From Flavobacterium sp. YO12 (GTDB lineage Bacteria > Bacteroidota > Bacteroidia > Flavobacteriales > Flavobacteriaceae): a DNA stretch of 64,000 nt. Shown piece after piece: positions 45,801 through 54,090 of the stretch. Position numbers and translations under genes: made by a program. The stretch lies in assembly GCF_004119495.1 (NCBI RefSeq), contig NZ_NRQU01000012.1:25186-89185 (forward strand), written 5' to 3'. How positions within the stretch are numbered: position 1 is the stretch's first letter; the number at the start of each line of letters is the position of its first letter. Under the pieces are notes generated by a model. The model did no database searches. It was not told where the DNA came from and saw nothing but the letters and a program-made list of their open reading frames with translations.

Positions 45801-46267
45801 GAAACAATGTTCCAGATTATTTCTTTGGTTTCCAAAACACATTTAAGTACAAGAATTTTGATCTTACAATATTTGTAAACGGAAGACAAGGCGGTATGAT
45901 GCGTGCTCAGGTTTTAGGTTATTGGAACAAAGAAGCACAGCCGGAAACGTATAGTTACTGGACGCAAGATAATCCAACAAATGATTTTCCTAGACCGGGA
46001 GGTAGTTTTAATACACAATTTCAATCGTCATTAGAGCTTGTAGATGCATCATATATAAAAATCAAGAATATTACACTTGGTTATTCTATGCCGGAAGATT
46101 TTCTTAAAAAAACGGGTCTAAGTAATATGAGACTTTATATAACATCTTATAATCCTTTTGTTTTTAGCCGTAGTCATTTGTTGAAAAATGTAGATCCAGA
46201 AAGTGGAGGATCAGATTCATTCCCATTATTTAAACAAGTTGTTTTCGGTCTTAATTTATCATTGTAG
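42881..46267 (+). CDS. SusC/RagA TonB-linked receptor with STN signalling domain
   Basis: The 1128-residue outer-membrane receptor has a long signal peptide (about residues 20-42). An STN signalling domain lies at about 48-112 (NIKNAPVEKLFNKVESVSEY), a carboxypeptidase-like regulatory beta domain at about 140-215 (GVVTDSKNMPIPGANVIEKG), the plug from about 222 (VVIVGYGAVKKKDLTGAVAT), and a TonB-dependent barrel to the end. The STN domain links uptake to the FecR/sigma pair upstream. The substrate is unknown. SusD follows after four bases. Confidence 0.95.
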   Translation: MKKIIKRNWLSPYLPKISLRMKLTTLLLILSLMKIQASVYSQNTKLTFNIKNAPVEKLFNKVESVSEYRFLFESSIIDLNRKVTVNVKKKGITEILEEVFKGTDISYTINDRQIILVKKKQQVHLQEKNTVQKVVIEQGIEVTGVVTDSKNMPIPGANVIEKGTKNGVQTDLDGKFIIRINGANSVLVFSFIGFENKEVTVGQSKSLSVILNEQNAALNEVVIVGYGAVKKKDLTGAVATVKSTDIALSPVLSPMEALQGRVSGLDIQRGSGKAGTSPKVLLRGNRSLTASQDPLYIVDGLPSSIDNLNPNDIESIDVLKDASSTAIYGSSGANGVIIVTTKKAKAGKTQIDFNSYFGLNGFSSFPAPLTGEKWLNYKKDRFYLDNGYQATNLTDLGLNASAVAAIEKGQYVNWIDKTLQVGTQQNHNLFMRGGSEKVQGYFSLGYIGEEGIYENDKVNSFNSRGGVDIKFSNKFKTGFQLILNYRKNSTTNSRINKAYSVYPLGVPFDENGVVNLYPIEGDQNNISILANNYPGAFANESLSYNVQFNPYLEFEFAKNFKLRSNLGTRFSGSRAGTFQNKNSYNLLTEGRTASEATYNNELAYSYIWENILSYNFKIGKDHDFGLTGITSWADSRSEGAYLGGNGIDYDDFKFYNMGAVKNLTTRMNAYSQFNRMSFAGRFNYSFKGRYLFQLTNRWDGVSPLAEGNKWASFPSASLAWRISDESFMEGTSSWLNNLKLRLGYGVSGSANIDPYSSLTRTSTKTSSLSLGGGTALPMYVPTEHISNSDLTWERSTNTNLGLDVSVLKNRIDLVAEYYWTNTDGILWDRRLPTSSGGYDAKTPYKKTSNIATSQNRGFELSINTKNIDTENFKWNTSFTFTHATEKLTNIDLGNLTVNELISEGLFIGQTPASGGVFYDYKKIGIWQLGQETEAALYGAKPGDIKLQTVPQVDANGVSDNGVHVYSTKDRMIVGNNVPDYFFGFQNTFKYKNFDLTIFVNGRQGGMMRAQVLGYWNKEAQPETYSYWTQDNPTNDFPRPGGSFNTQFQSSLELVDASYIKIKNITLGYSMPEDFLKKTGLSNMRLYITSYNPFVFSRSHLLKNVDPESGGSDSFPLFKQVVFGLNLSL

Positions 46268-46271
46268 TATC

Positions 46272-48131
46272 ATGAAAAAATATATAAAATTAAAATCAGT
46301 AATTGTCTTAATGTTTTTTATGGCTGGATTAACTCAGTCATGCAGTTTAGACGAAAAAAATCTTACAACTGTTTCTTTGGATAAATCCTATAGCGAAAGG
46401 CCGGGATTCGAAGGATTAATCAACAGTTGTTACGAGAATTTATATTTCCTGCACGGAAAGGTTGATTACATAGCGCCTACAGAAGCAGGAACTGATTCTT
46501 GGGAAAACGTGAGTAATAGTGGAATTGGTTTTACGCAATACGCCAGTCAGTTAAATCCTGATGATGGAAATATTAAAGTAATTTGGGGTACAGCTTACAC
46601 CACTATTAATCTATGCAATACTGCAATTTATTATTCAAAAGATGTAAAAGGTTATGCTTCTACAGAAGAGTTGAATGCAAAATTGGCAGAAGCTTATTTC
46701 TTGAGAGCCTTTAGTAATTTTACATTGGTGGAACAATTTGGAGGTGTAGTTTTAAGAACAAAATCGTCTATTATTGAAGGAGCAGATAACGCCCCAGTGC
46801 GTAGTTCCGAGAAAGAGTTTTACGACCTAATTATTGAAGATTTAAAATTTGCCTGTGCAAATCTCCCAGTGCAGCAGACTTTACAAGGGCGAGTGGCTAA
46901 GAAAGCGGCTTATGGATTATTGTCAAAAGTATATCTGCAGAGAACAAGATTAGGAGACGCTCCAGAATATGCTAAATTGGCTTTAGAAACTGCTGAAGAA
47001 TTAATTAATAATGCGACAAAATATCAGACTGCTTTATATTTAAGTGACAATTCTAAATCAGGATTTAAAAAGCTATGGGAAGGCAGCAATAATAAGAAAA
47101 ATACAGAATTTTTGTTTACTCAGGGAATCGATCCGGGAGGTCTTAATCCAGAAGGTTTCAACAGAGGAAGAACAAGACAGTATTATTTGCCAGATTTAGC
47201 AACCAGAGGAGCAGAATGGGGAGCAGGAGCAACTAGTATTTTGTACGGACGAGCCAATAGCCGTTTGCTAAAACCAAGTAAATATTTGCTGACAGAAGTG
47301 TTTACGCCAGTACCATCACCAGCAGATACACGTTTTGCAGAAACATTTACGTACAAGTTTTATGCGGCAGCAAATAAAACAATTACGCAAACCATGGCGA
47401 CCGCTTATAAAAAAGATCCTTCGGTAGTTGGTTATACCATTAAAAATACATTAGCTCAGGCACTTCCGGCAGTTAATTTTTATTCGCAAAGAATAGAGGA
47501 GCAAATTAATATGAATAATGATGAAGGTTTAGCTGTGTTCACTCCAAATTGGAATATCGATCCAGTTGCGAAAAGCAAAATGCCAATGCTTGTAGCTGAC
47601 CCAAGCGATATTTTTGAACCGGGAACCAATAAGTATAAGGATCCTGCAATGTATCCAAACGATCCAAATCTTATTAATATTTTTCCAGCCATGCGAAAAT
47701 TTTCTGCAGCACTGTATTGTCAAAGCAACCAGTATTGGTTAGGAGATATTCCTATTATTCGTTTGGGAGAAGTGTATTTGATAGCGGCAGAAGCAGCTAT
47801 TTTAACAGATAATCAGGCTAAGGCATTGATCTATGTAAATACTCTTAGAAAAAGAGCCGCGTTAACATCAAGAGAAAGCGAAATGTTGGTTTCAGGTGCT
47901 CAAATGAATATCGATTTTATTTTAAAAGAAAGAGCAAGAGAGTTATCTGGCGAACATACAAGATGGATTGATCTAAAACGTACAGGAAAGTTAACTAAAA
48001 CTTATTTAGATCAGACAAATCCAATCGCAGGAACAAATTTTGTTGAAAGTAAACATACTGTTAGACCAATTCCGAGATCATTTTTGGATGCAATTTCAAA
48101 TGCCAAAGAATTTGGTACTAATGGGTATTAA
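46272..48131 (+). CDS. SusD/RagB-family surface lipoprotein
   Basis: The 619-residue product starts with a lipoprotein signal peptide (GLTQSC, Cys24). It has the SusD helical TPR-like scaffold (AEAYFLRAFSNFTLVEQFGG, VAKKAAYGLLSKVYLQ) and the typical end (RARELSGEHTRWIDLKRTGK, then HTVRPIPRSFLDAI). It binds substrate on the cell surface over the SusC channel. I chose the ATG at 46272, four bases after the SusC stop, over an in-frame ATG at 46203. A terminator follows and no hydrolase gene is present. Confidence 0.94.
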   Translation: MKKYIKLKSVIVLMFFMAGLTQSCSLDEKNLTTVSLDKSYSERPGFEGLINSCYENLYFLHGKVDYIAPTEAGTDSWENVSNSGIGFTQYASQLNPDDGNIKVIWGTAYTTINLCNTAIYYSKDVKGYASTEELNAKLAEAYFLRAFSNFTLVEQFGGVVLRTKSSIIEGADNAPVRSSEKEFYDLIIEDLKFACANLPVQQTLQGRVAKKAAYGLLSKVYLQRTRLGDAPEYAKLALETAEELINNATKYQTALYLSDNSKSGFKKLWEGSNNKKNTEFLFTQGIDPGGLNPEGFNRGRTRQYYLPDLATRGAEWGAGATSILYGRANSRLLKPSKYLLTEVFTPVPSPADTRFAETFTYKFYAAANKTITQTMATAYKKDPSVVGYTIKNTLAQALPAVNFYSQRIEEQINMNNDEGLAVFTPNWNIDPVAKSKMPMLVADPSDIFEPGTNKYKDPAMYPNDPNLINIFPAMRKFSAALYCQSNQYWLGDIPIIRLGEVYLIAAEAAILTDNQAKALIYVNTLRKRAALTSRESEMLVSGAQMNIDFILKERARELSGEHTRWIDLKRTGKLTKTYLDQTNPIAGTNFVESKHTVRPIPRSFLDAISNAKEFGTNGY

Positions 48132-48154
48132 GTGCACTTTTGGTTAGGTGCTTT

Positions 48155-48187
48155 GGGCAGTTCGAAAGAGCTGCCCTTCTTTTTTTA
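48155..48187 (+). terminator. Rho-independent terminator of the SusCD unit
   Basis: The stem gggcag/ctgccc is followed by a run of T. Confidence 0.85.
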
Positions 48188-48195
48188 TAAATTAA

Positions 48196-48221
48196 AATGA
48201 CTTCCATTTCTGAAAGTCATT
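48196..48221 (-). terminator. Terminator-like hairpin of the AIM24-type gene
   Basis: The arms aatgactt and aagtcatt are complementary. On the minus strand a T-rich stretch follows, 9 bases after the stop of the AIM24-type gene. Confidence 0.6.
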
Positions 48222-48229
48222 CTATAAAA

Positions 48230-49033
48230 TTAAAAACGATTATCGCCATCCAAAAGATTTCCTAATCCGCCAAGTAAGCTTCCTTCATCACGACTGTTTC
48301 CTCCAGATTTTGGTGCCGATGCAATAATGCGGTCAGCCAGTCTCGAGAAAGGCAGCGACTGTATGTAAACCGTTCCCGGACCTTTTAAAGTAGCATAAAA
48401 TAATCCTTCACCGCCAAAAATAGAATTCTTGATTCCGCCAATAAACTCAATATCATAATCTACATCTTTGGTAAAACCAATAATACAGCCTGTATCTACT
48501 TTTAAAACCTCACCGTGACCCAATACTTTTTTGGCCATTGTTCCGCCAGAATGTACAAATGCCATTCCGTCTCCTTCAATTTTTTGCATGATAAAACCTT
48601 CGCCTCCAAATAAACCGCGTCCTAATTTCTGAGAAAATTCTATTCCAACAGAAACACCTTTGGCAGCGCATAAAAAGGAACTTTTTTGACAGATAAATTT
48701 ACCTTGAAATTCGGTTAAATCAATCGGAAGGATTTTTCCCGGATAAGGCGATGCAAATGATACTTTACTTTTAGTATTTCCTTGGTTTAAAAATGCCGTC
48801 ATAAACAAGCTTTCGCCAGTAAGAACTCTTTTACCAGCATTTAAAAGTTTGCCAAACAAACCAGATCCCTGTTGCTGAGAACCATCTCCAAATATCGTTT
48901 CCATCTGAATATTGTTTTCCATCATCATAAAACTGCCAGCTTCGGCAATTACAATTTCCTGCGGGTCTAGTTCTATTTCAACATACTGCATTTCTTCTCC
49001 AAAAATCTGATAATCTATTTCGTGTGCTTGCAT
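48230..49033 (-). CDS. TIGR00266/AIM24-family protein
   Basis: The 267-residue soluble protein is almost entirely beta and rich in Gly, with repeated phrases such as GRGLFGGEGFIMQKIEGDG and NSIFGGEGLFYATLKGPG. These are signatures of the TIGR00266 family, related to mitochondrial AIM24 and thought to form a trimeric beta-prism. Function in bacteria is unclear. A Gly/Asn-rich C-terminal tail ends the protein (SLLGGLGNLLDGDN). It is a single gene. Confidence 0.9.
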   Translation of the reverse strand: MQAHEIDYQIFGEEMQYVEIELDPQEIVIAEAGSFMMMENNIQMETIFGDGSQQQGSGLFGKLLNAGKRVLTGESLFMTAFLNQGNTKSKVSFASPYPGKILPIDLTEFQGKFICQKSSFLCAAKGVSVGIEFSQKLGRGLFGGEGFIMQKIEGDGMAFVHSGGTMAKKVLGHGEVLKVDTGCIIGFTKDVDYDIEFIGGIKNSIFGGEGLFYATLKGPGTVYIQSLPFSRLADRIIASAPKSGGNSRDEGSLLGGLGNLLDGDNRF

Positions 49034-49182
49034 AATTTCTAGGTTTTTTGTTTTTTAAAATTAGACAAAAAATATCGTAGAATGTTACAGTCTTTAACGC
49101 ACTTCGGCTGTTTTTAAGAACATTATATGATTTTGTTATTTTAAATTAGTCTTAATTATGTTTTTTATTGCTTTAAATTCTA

Positions 49183-49190
49183 TATTTTTG
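49183..49190 (+). promoter_or_regulatory. Candidate -7 element of the 118-aa gene
   Basis: TATTTTTG matches TAnnTTTG and is followed by CACC, 23 bases before the ATG at 49214. Confidence 0.45.
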
Positions 49191-49213
49191 CACCGTTATT
49201 ATATTTTATCAGA

Positions 49214-49570
49214 ATGGCATTAGTTAGTGATTTGACCACCAAAGTATTATTTGAAACCGAAAAAGGATACAGTTATCAATGTGATTTGACCAATAGTATA
49301 ATCATCAATTTTGTTGATACAGTGTCAAGTTATAGAATTCAGGATTTTTTGATTTTTCAAAGAAAGGTTAACAGCGTTGACATTCTTAACATGCTTTATG
49401 ACTTATCTGATCAGTCAGACGCTCAGTTGATTGAAACTACCAAAAGAAATTTTTCTAGAAATCTTACCATCTGCGAAATAGTGCAGTTGAGAGATTTATT
49501 AAACGGAACAAAATTTACCCTTACTTTACATTCTATGCTTTGCAATATTGTTAATGTAGAGCTTATTTAG
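49214..49570 (+). CDS. Small cytoplasmic protein of unknown function
   Basis: The 118-residue protein has no signal peptide. It begins with strand-like segments (TKVLFETEKGYSYQCDL), then a mixed middle (FLIFQRKVNSVDILNMLYDL), and ends with a helix and a strand pair (FTLTLHSMLCNIVNVELI). No family is recognised. A -7 element and the adjacent ferritin gene on the same strand (about 90 bases downstream) are the only context. The gap to ferritin probably holds a second promoter. Confidence 0.7.
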   Translation: MALVSDLTTKVLFETEKGYSYQCDLTNSIIINFVDTVSSYRIQDFLIFQRKVNSVDILNMLYDLSDQSDAQLIETTKRNFSRNLTICEIVQLRDLLNGTKFTLTLHSMLCNIVNVELI

Positions 49571-49659
49571 ATTCTTACTTAGATTAAATCCAAATTTTCA
49601 GGTGTTTAGAGCTGCCGTCTTTAATTTTTGTAATTTTACACGTATAAAAATTAAAGGTT

Positions 49660-50178
49660 ATGAAAGATTTACTAAGAACAAGTACTTCATTAGTTGAAGG
49701 AATCGAAAATATATTGAACTTACAAGCAAAATTAGAAAGTGATGCTTCTAATAAATATTTAGCTATGGCTGCATGGTTAGATAGAAACGGTTATGCAAAT
49801 ACAGCATCTTATATGTACAAGCAAGCCGAAGAAGAAAGAGAACATTTTCTAAAAGTTTTCAAATATATTACAGATATGGGAGGGATTGCAGTTACGCCAT
49901 CTGTTCCAGAAGTGCAGCAAGAATTTGCTTCTTTTAAAGAAGTATTTGAAATTGCTTTGCAAAACGAAATTGCAGTAACTCAGGCAGTCAATAAAGTAAT
50001 CGCAAAATGCAGAGCTGAAAATGACTATGCTACAGAAGATTTTATGATGTGGTATGTGGCTGAGCAAAGAGAAGAAGAGAAAAATGCAAGAAGAGCTTTA
50101 GAGCTTTTTGAATTGATCAACGAAAACGCAGCTGACGGCAAATTTCAATTAGACATACAAATAGCTAAAATTGGATAA
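49660..50178 (+). CDS. Ferritin
   Basis: The 172-residue protein is a bacterial non-haem ferritin. The four-helix bundle is clear, and the ferroxidase residues appear in LESDASNKYLAMAAW, KQAEEEREHFLKVFKY (Glu-x-x-His) and VAEQREEEKNARRALEL. It oxidises and stores iron in a 24-subunit shell. Length is normal. A bidirectional terminator follows, so it ends its transcript. Confidence 0.94.
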   Translation: MKDLLRTSTSLVEGIENILNLQAKLESDASNKYLAMAAWLDRNGYANTASYMYKQAEEEREHFLKVFKYITDMGGIAVTPSVPEVQQEFASFKEVFEIALQNEIAVTQAVNKVIAKCRAENDYATEDFMMWYVAEQREEEKNARRALELFELINENAADGKFQLDIQIAKIG

Positions 50179-50200
50179 GTAAAACCAATTTATAAAATTA

Positions 50201-50238
50201 AAAAAGCCCTTAATGATTTGAAATTATTAAGGGCTTTG
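50201..50238. terminator. Bidirectional terminator between ferritin and aminopeptidase P
   Basis: The arms aaagcccttaat and attaagggcttt pair around a central stretch that can also pair. It lies between convergent genes and has A and T runs at its ends. Confidence 0.8.
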
Positions 50239-50243
50239 TTTAT

Positions 50244-51536
50244 TTATTCATTCATCAAGCTTTCAATCTCATCAGCTTCAATTGGAATGTTGCGCATTAA
50301 GTTAAATGGTTCTCCTTTTTCTTGAACGACAACATTGTCTTCTAAACGAATTCCGAAACCTTCAGCAGGAATATAAATTCCTGGCTCAACCGTAAAAACC
50401 ATATTAGCTTTCATAGGTTCGTGAAGCAAACCGTAATCGTGTGTGTCAAGTCCCATGTGGTGAGACGTTCCGTGCATGAAATATTTTTTGTAAGCAGGCC
50501 ATTCTGGATTTTCGTTCTGAACATCAGCCTTATCAATTAAGCCTAAACCAAGTAATTCAGAAGTCATAATTTTACCAACTTCAATATGATATTGTTTCCA
50601 AAGCGTTCCTGGAGTAAGCATTTTTGTTGCTTCGTTTTTAACTCTTAAAACAGCATTGTAAACGGCTTTTTGACGATCAGAAAAACGTCCTGAAACTGGA
50701 ATTGTTCTCGACATATCGCTTGAATAATTTGCATATTCAGCCGCAACATCCAACAAAATTAAATCTCCAGCTTTACATTGTTGATTGTTTTCGATATAAT
50801 GCAAAACATTTGCATTGTTTCCAGAAGCGATAATTGGTGTGTAAGCAAAACCTTTAGAGCGGTTACGGATAAATTCGTGAGCCAATTCAGCTTCGATTTC
50901 GTATTCAGTAACATTTGGTTTTACAAATGATAATAATCTACGGAAACCTTTCTCCGTAATGTCACATGCCTGCTGAATCAAATCGATTTCTTCGCTTTCT
51001 TTTACAGAACGAATTCGTTGTAAAATTGGGTTGCTTTTGGCAACATTATGTGCTGGGTAACGTTCTTTCCACCATTTTACAAAACGTGCTTCGCGAGTTT
51101 CTGTTTCAACAGACGCGCGGTAATGCTCGTTTGTATTGATGTACATCGTGTCAGCATACGTCATCATTTCGTTTAAGACTTTATGAAAATCCTGCAGCCA
51201 ATAAACCGTTCTAATTCCCGAAACCTGAAAAGCACGTTCTTTAGTTAGTTTTTCACCTTCCCAAACAGCGATGTGATCGTTAGTTTCTTTCAGGAAAAGA
51301 ATCTCTTTTTGATTTTCATAAGGTGCATCTGGAAATAAAAGTAAAATACTTTCTTCTTGATCTACGCCGCTTAGATAAAAAATATCTCTGTGCTGTGCAA
51401 ACGGAAGAGTACTGTCCGCACTAACTGGGTAAATGTCATTAGAATTGAAAACGGCAACAGAGTTTGGTTTCATTTCTGCCGTGAATTTTTTGCGGTTTTT
51501 TACAAAAAGAGCGCTGTTTATTTGATGATATTTCAT
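50244..51536 (-). CDS. pepP: Xaa-Pro aminopeptidase (aminopeptidase P family)
   Basis: The 430-residue cytosolic metallopeptidase removes an N-terminal residue before proline. The N-terminal creatinase-like domain covers about 1-165. The pita-bread catalytic domain follows, with metal ligands in LLDVAAEYANYSSDMSRT (two Asp), HGTSHHMGLDTHDYG (His), FTVEPGIYIP (Glu) and GIRLEDNVV (Glu). The length and the aminopeptidase P N-domain fit PepP rather than methionine aminopeptidase. It appears to be a single gene. Confidence 0.93.
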   Translation of the reverse strand: MKYHQINSALFVKNRKKFTAEMKPNSVAVFNSNDIYPVSADSTLPFAQHRDIFYLSGVDQEESILLLFPDAPYENQKEILFLKETNDHIAVWEGEKLTKERAFQVSGIRTVYWLQDFHKVLNEMMTYADTMYINTNEHYRASVETETREARFVKWWKERYPAHNVAKSNPILQRIRSVKESEEIDLIQQACDITEKGFRRLLSFVKPNVTEYEIEAELAHEFIRNRSKGFAYTPIIASGNNANVLHYIENNQQCKAGDLILLDVAAEYANYSSDMSRTIPVSGRFSDRQKAVYNAVLRVKNEATKMLTPGTLWKQYHIEVGKIMTSELLGLGLIDKADVQNENPEWPAYKKYFMHGTSHHMGLDTHDYGLLHEPMKANMVFTVEPGIYIPAEGFGIRLEDNVVVQEKGEPFNLMRNIPIEADEIESLMNE

Positions 51537-52025
51537 AATAACTTAGTTTTTGAACTTCGAATTTCAAAATTACATTTTTTTACAAAGTAGTGTATGATAG
51601 ATTTATTAAAGTTTTCTTATTTGTTTTGAGTTTGCCGCAAAGGCGCTAAGACGCAAAGTTTTTTAACCGTAATGAGCATAAAGATTTCCTTAGTATTGTC
51701 ATCCTGAGCGAAGTCGAAGGATCGCGAGTAACTCTACAAAGATTGGAAGTTTTACTTCACGCAGATTTAGCAGATTTAACGGATTTTTTTTCTTTTAAAA
51801 GTCGCAGTGCACGACAATCTTGTCATTTCGATCCCGAGGCTTTGGGAGAGAAATTCTCGCAAGTAACTCGAAAAAGATTGGTGATCTATCTCTCAGGCTT
51901 CCGTGAGTTTTATAATACATTCTCGGTTTTAATTGTTTCTAATAATGAAAAAAAAAGTTATTTTAGCTTAACTACATTGTAGTTTTTAAGGTGTTGATCA
52001 TTTAGGGAAATAAGTATTAATAAAA
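51537..52025. other. Noncoding gap made of several repeat words
   Basis: This 489-base gap holds no convincing gene. It carries, in order, a word typical of Flavobacterium gaps (cgcaaaggcgctaagacgca near 51637), a gtcatcctgagcgaagtcga segment near 51698, and a segment cttgtcatttcga followed by gcaagtaactcg near 51820-51875. The last resembles the 34-bp repeat at 58209-58314. A 79-codon open frame at 51743-51982 runs across the repeat and has no protein-like composition. Confidence 0.65.
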
Positions 52026-52688
52026 GTGGAAGAGGAGAAAATAATTCAAATGCTGATTTTTTGTCACGCACTATTTGGCGGCATTGCATTGCTTTCAGGT
52101 TTTGTTTCTTTAATTGTAGAAAAAGGAAAAATAATCCATGAAAAATCGGGGAAACTATTTTATTTTTCCATGCTTTTGTCAGCGTTTACCGCGTTAATAA
52201 TTTCTGTTTTGCCAAGACATGAAAATCCTTTTTTATTTTCAATAGGAGTTTTCAGTTCTTATTTTATTCTAACAGGTTACAGAGCTTTGAGATTTAAAAC
52301 TAAAAATTATAATCTAAAAACAGATAAAATAATTTCGTGGATTATGGTTATTACAGCCATTTTGATGATTTTGTATAATCCTTTGGTAAATCAAAAAATC
52401 AATATAGTTCTAATTGTTTTTGGAATTGTAGGTTTGAGTTTTTCAATGAGAGATTTAGTGCTGTTTAATAAAACGGATAAATTAACAAAGGATTGGTTAA
52501 AACTGCATTTAGGTAAAATGATTGGCGGATATATTTGCGCTGTAACAGCTTTTGTAGTAGTAAACGAATTCTTTTCAAGTTTTTATGGCTGGTTTATTCC
52601 AGGAATTATAGGAGGATTTTATATCGCGTATTGGATTCGTAAATTGAATAAAAAGCAGAGAGTTAGTATTGCTGTAGAAAAAGAATAA
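52026..52688 (+). CDS. Multi-pass membrane protein (DUF2306-like)
   Basis: The 220-residue protein starts with GTG at 52026. About six transmembrane helices can be placed, for example LIFCHALFGGIALLSGFVSL, LFYFSMLLSAFTALIISV and FSIGVFSSYFILTGY. The motif KIIHEKSGKLFYF between helices 1 and 2 resembles the DUF2306 family. No function is known. The following cytosolic gene begins 36 bases later and may be co-transcribed. Confidence 0.75.
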   Translation: MEEEKIIQMLIFCHALFGGIALLSGFVSLIVEKGKIIHEKSGKLFYFSMLLSAFTALIISVLPRHENPFLFSIGVFSSYFILTGYRALRFKTKNYNLKTDKIISWIMVITAILMILYNPLVNQKINIVLIVFGIVGLSFSMRDLVLFNKTDKLTKDWLKLHLGKMIGGYICAVTAFVVVNEFFSSFYGWFIPGIIGGFYIAYWIRKLNKKQRVSIAVEKE

Positions 52689-52724
52689 AAACCAAAGAAA
52701 CAAAACTTCTATTAATAAGATAAA

Positions 52725-54071
52725 ATGCAGACTTCTAATCTTAAATTAATTACAATAGCCGAAATCAAAACCAAATATCCTTTTCTAATTGAAGATGAAA
52801 AGTTCGATTATTTTGATGAATGGGAAGACGAAGATTTTTTTCTTACCGCAGAAGAAGATGTAAATTTTGAAGGAAATTTTTACTTGGATCTTTATGAAGA
52901 TAAAGAGAAAAAATGGCTTGCCAACTTGTTAAATCTTCCAGTAAAAAAGACTCAAGAAATAAGAATTGAAGGTGTTTTGATAAATGGAAATTTCTCTGTA
53001 ATCGGTTCAATTATTAATGCCGAAGGCGATTACGGACCTTATGTTTTTATAAACGGTAATGTTGTTTGTCAAAGTCTGTTATTAGGCGGAGCCAATGTTG
53101 AAATAAAAGGAAATATTGAAACAAAAGAAGTGGTTATGACTTATTATAATCATGGTAGTTTTAACTGTACAGGTCTAATTGATTCTCCAGTTTTTATTGT
53201 TAATGATCATAATACAACATTTGGAGAAAGAAAAAACAATCTCTTTTATTATAATGACAGAGCAGATGATGTCGATCCAAAAAATCAATGTGAATATGAT
53301 GATGAAACCGGCGATGAAATTATCTCGAATGAACTTCGAAAGTTATTGGATAATCCGTTAATTGAAACTTTTGAAGAGTTAGAACGAGATTTGGCAAGAG
53401 GTGAATTGGTTTTAAAACAAAATAATCCGCCAGCGAAAACTTATGAATATTGGCGGGATCGTGTTTTGGCAAATTATAGAGATCTTAAACTGGTTCCAAA
53501 ACAATTTAAAACCGAAGAACTTTGTAATCTGGCATTGAATATTACATTTCATGCTTTGCCATTTATCAATCAGGATTTAATAACATACAAACTTTGCGAG
53601 AAATTAGTGAGTAAAGATGGTTTTGCAATTCAAGTAATTCCGGATCAGTTTATAACAAAAGAACTTTCTTTTAAAGCGGCTGAAAATGGTACAATACTGC
53701 GATTGATTCCGGAAGAATACTTTTCTGAAGACTTGATATTATTAGTTTTCAAAAACGGAAAACATGAACCTGATATCAACGATGTTCCTTCTCGATTTAT
53801 TACAGAGAATCTTCTAGCAGAATATGTAAAAATTGGAAAAGGATTGTGGTTGGATAAAGCGTGCAAGCAAAACGGAATTGATAAATTACAGGTTTTAAAG
53901 CAAGTAATCGATTCAGGAATTGAATATTTGGATAACATTTTTGGAAATCATTTCAGTAAAGAAACAGTTGATTACGCTTTTTCGGTTTATAAAAATCAAG
54001 AGGATTGGAATAAATATGTTCAAAAATACAAACCGAAGTTTGAGCGCATTGGTTTGAATGAATACTTGTAA
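52725..54071 (+). CDS. Two-part protein: beta-helix-like N-domain and repeated C-domain
   Basis: The 448-residue protein is not recognised as a whole. After an acidic lead (EWEDEDFFLTAEED), residues about 80-160 contain short strands with turns (INGNFSVIGSIINAEG, VFINGNVVCQSLLLGGANVE) like a bactofilin or other polymer-forming beta-helix. Residues about 245-400 form repeated helical units with phrases such as FKTEELCNLALN, FITKELSFKAAENG and FSEDLILLVFKNG. These resemble DUF4116 repeats. No signal peptide is present. The GNAT gene follows after 19 bases. Confidence 0.72.
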   Translation: MQTSNLKLITIAEIKTKYPFLIEDEKFDYFDEWEDEDFFLTAEEDVNFEGNFYLDLYEDKEKKWLANLLNLPVKKTQEIRIEGVLINGNFSVIGSIINAEGDYGPYVFINGNVVCQSLLLGGANVEIKGNIETKEVVMTYYNHGSFNCTGLIDSPVFIVNDHNTTFGERKNNLFYYNDRADDVDPKNQCEYDDETGDEIISNELRKLLDNPLIETFEELERDLARGELVLKQNNPPAKTYEYWRDRVLANYRDLKLVPKQFKTEELCNLALNITFHALPFINQDLITYKLCEKLVSKDGFAIQVIPDQFITKELSFKAAENGTILRLIPEEYFSEDLILLVFKNGKHEPDINDVPSRFITENLLAEYVKIGKGLWLDKACKQNGIDKLQVLKQVIDSGIEYLDNIFGNHFSKETVDYAFSVYKNQEDWNKYVQKYKPKFERIGLNEYL

Positions 54072-54090
54072 AACGGTAAAATAAATTATA

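Noticed and set aside
51743..51982. A 79-codon open frame on the plus strand
   Set aside because: It runs through intergenic repeat words and has no protein-like composition or start signal, so it is probably chance.
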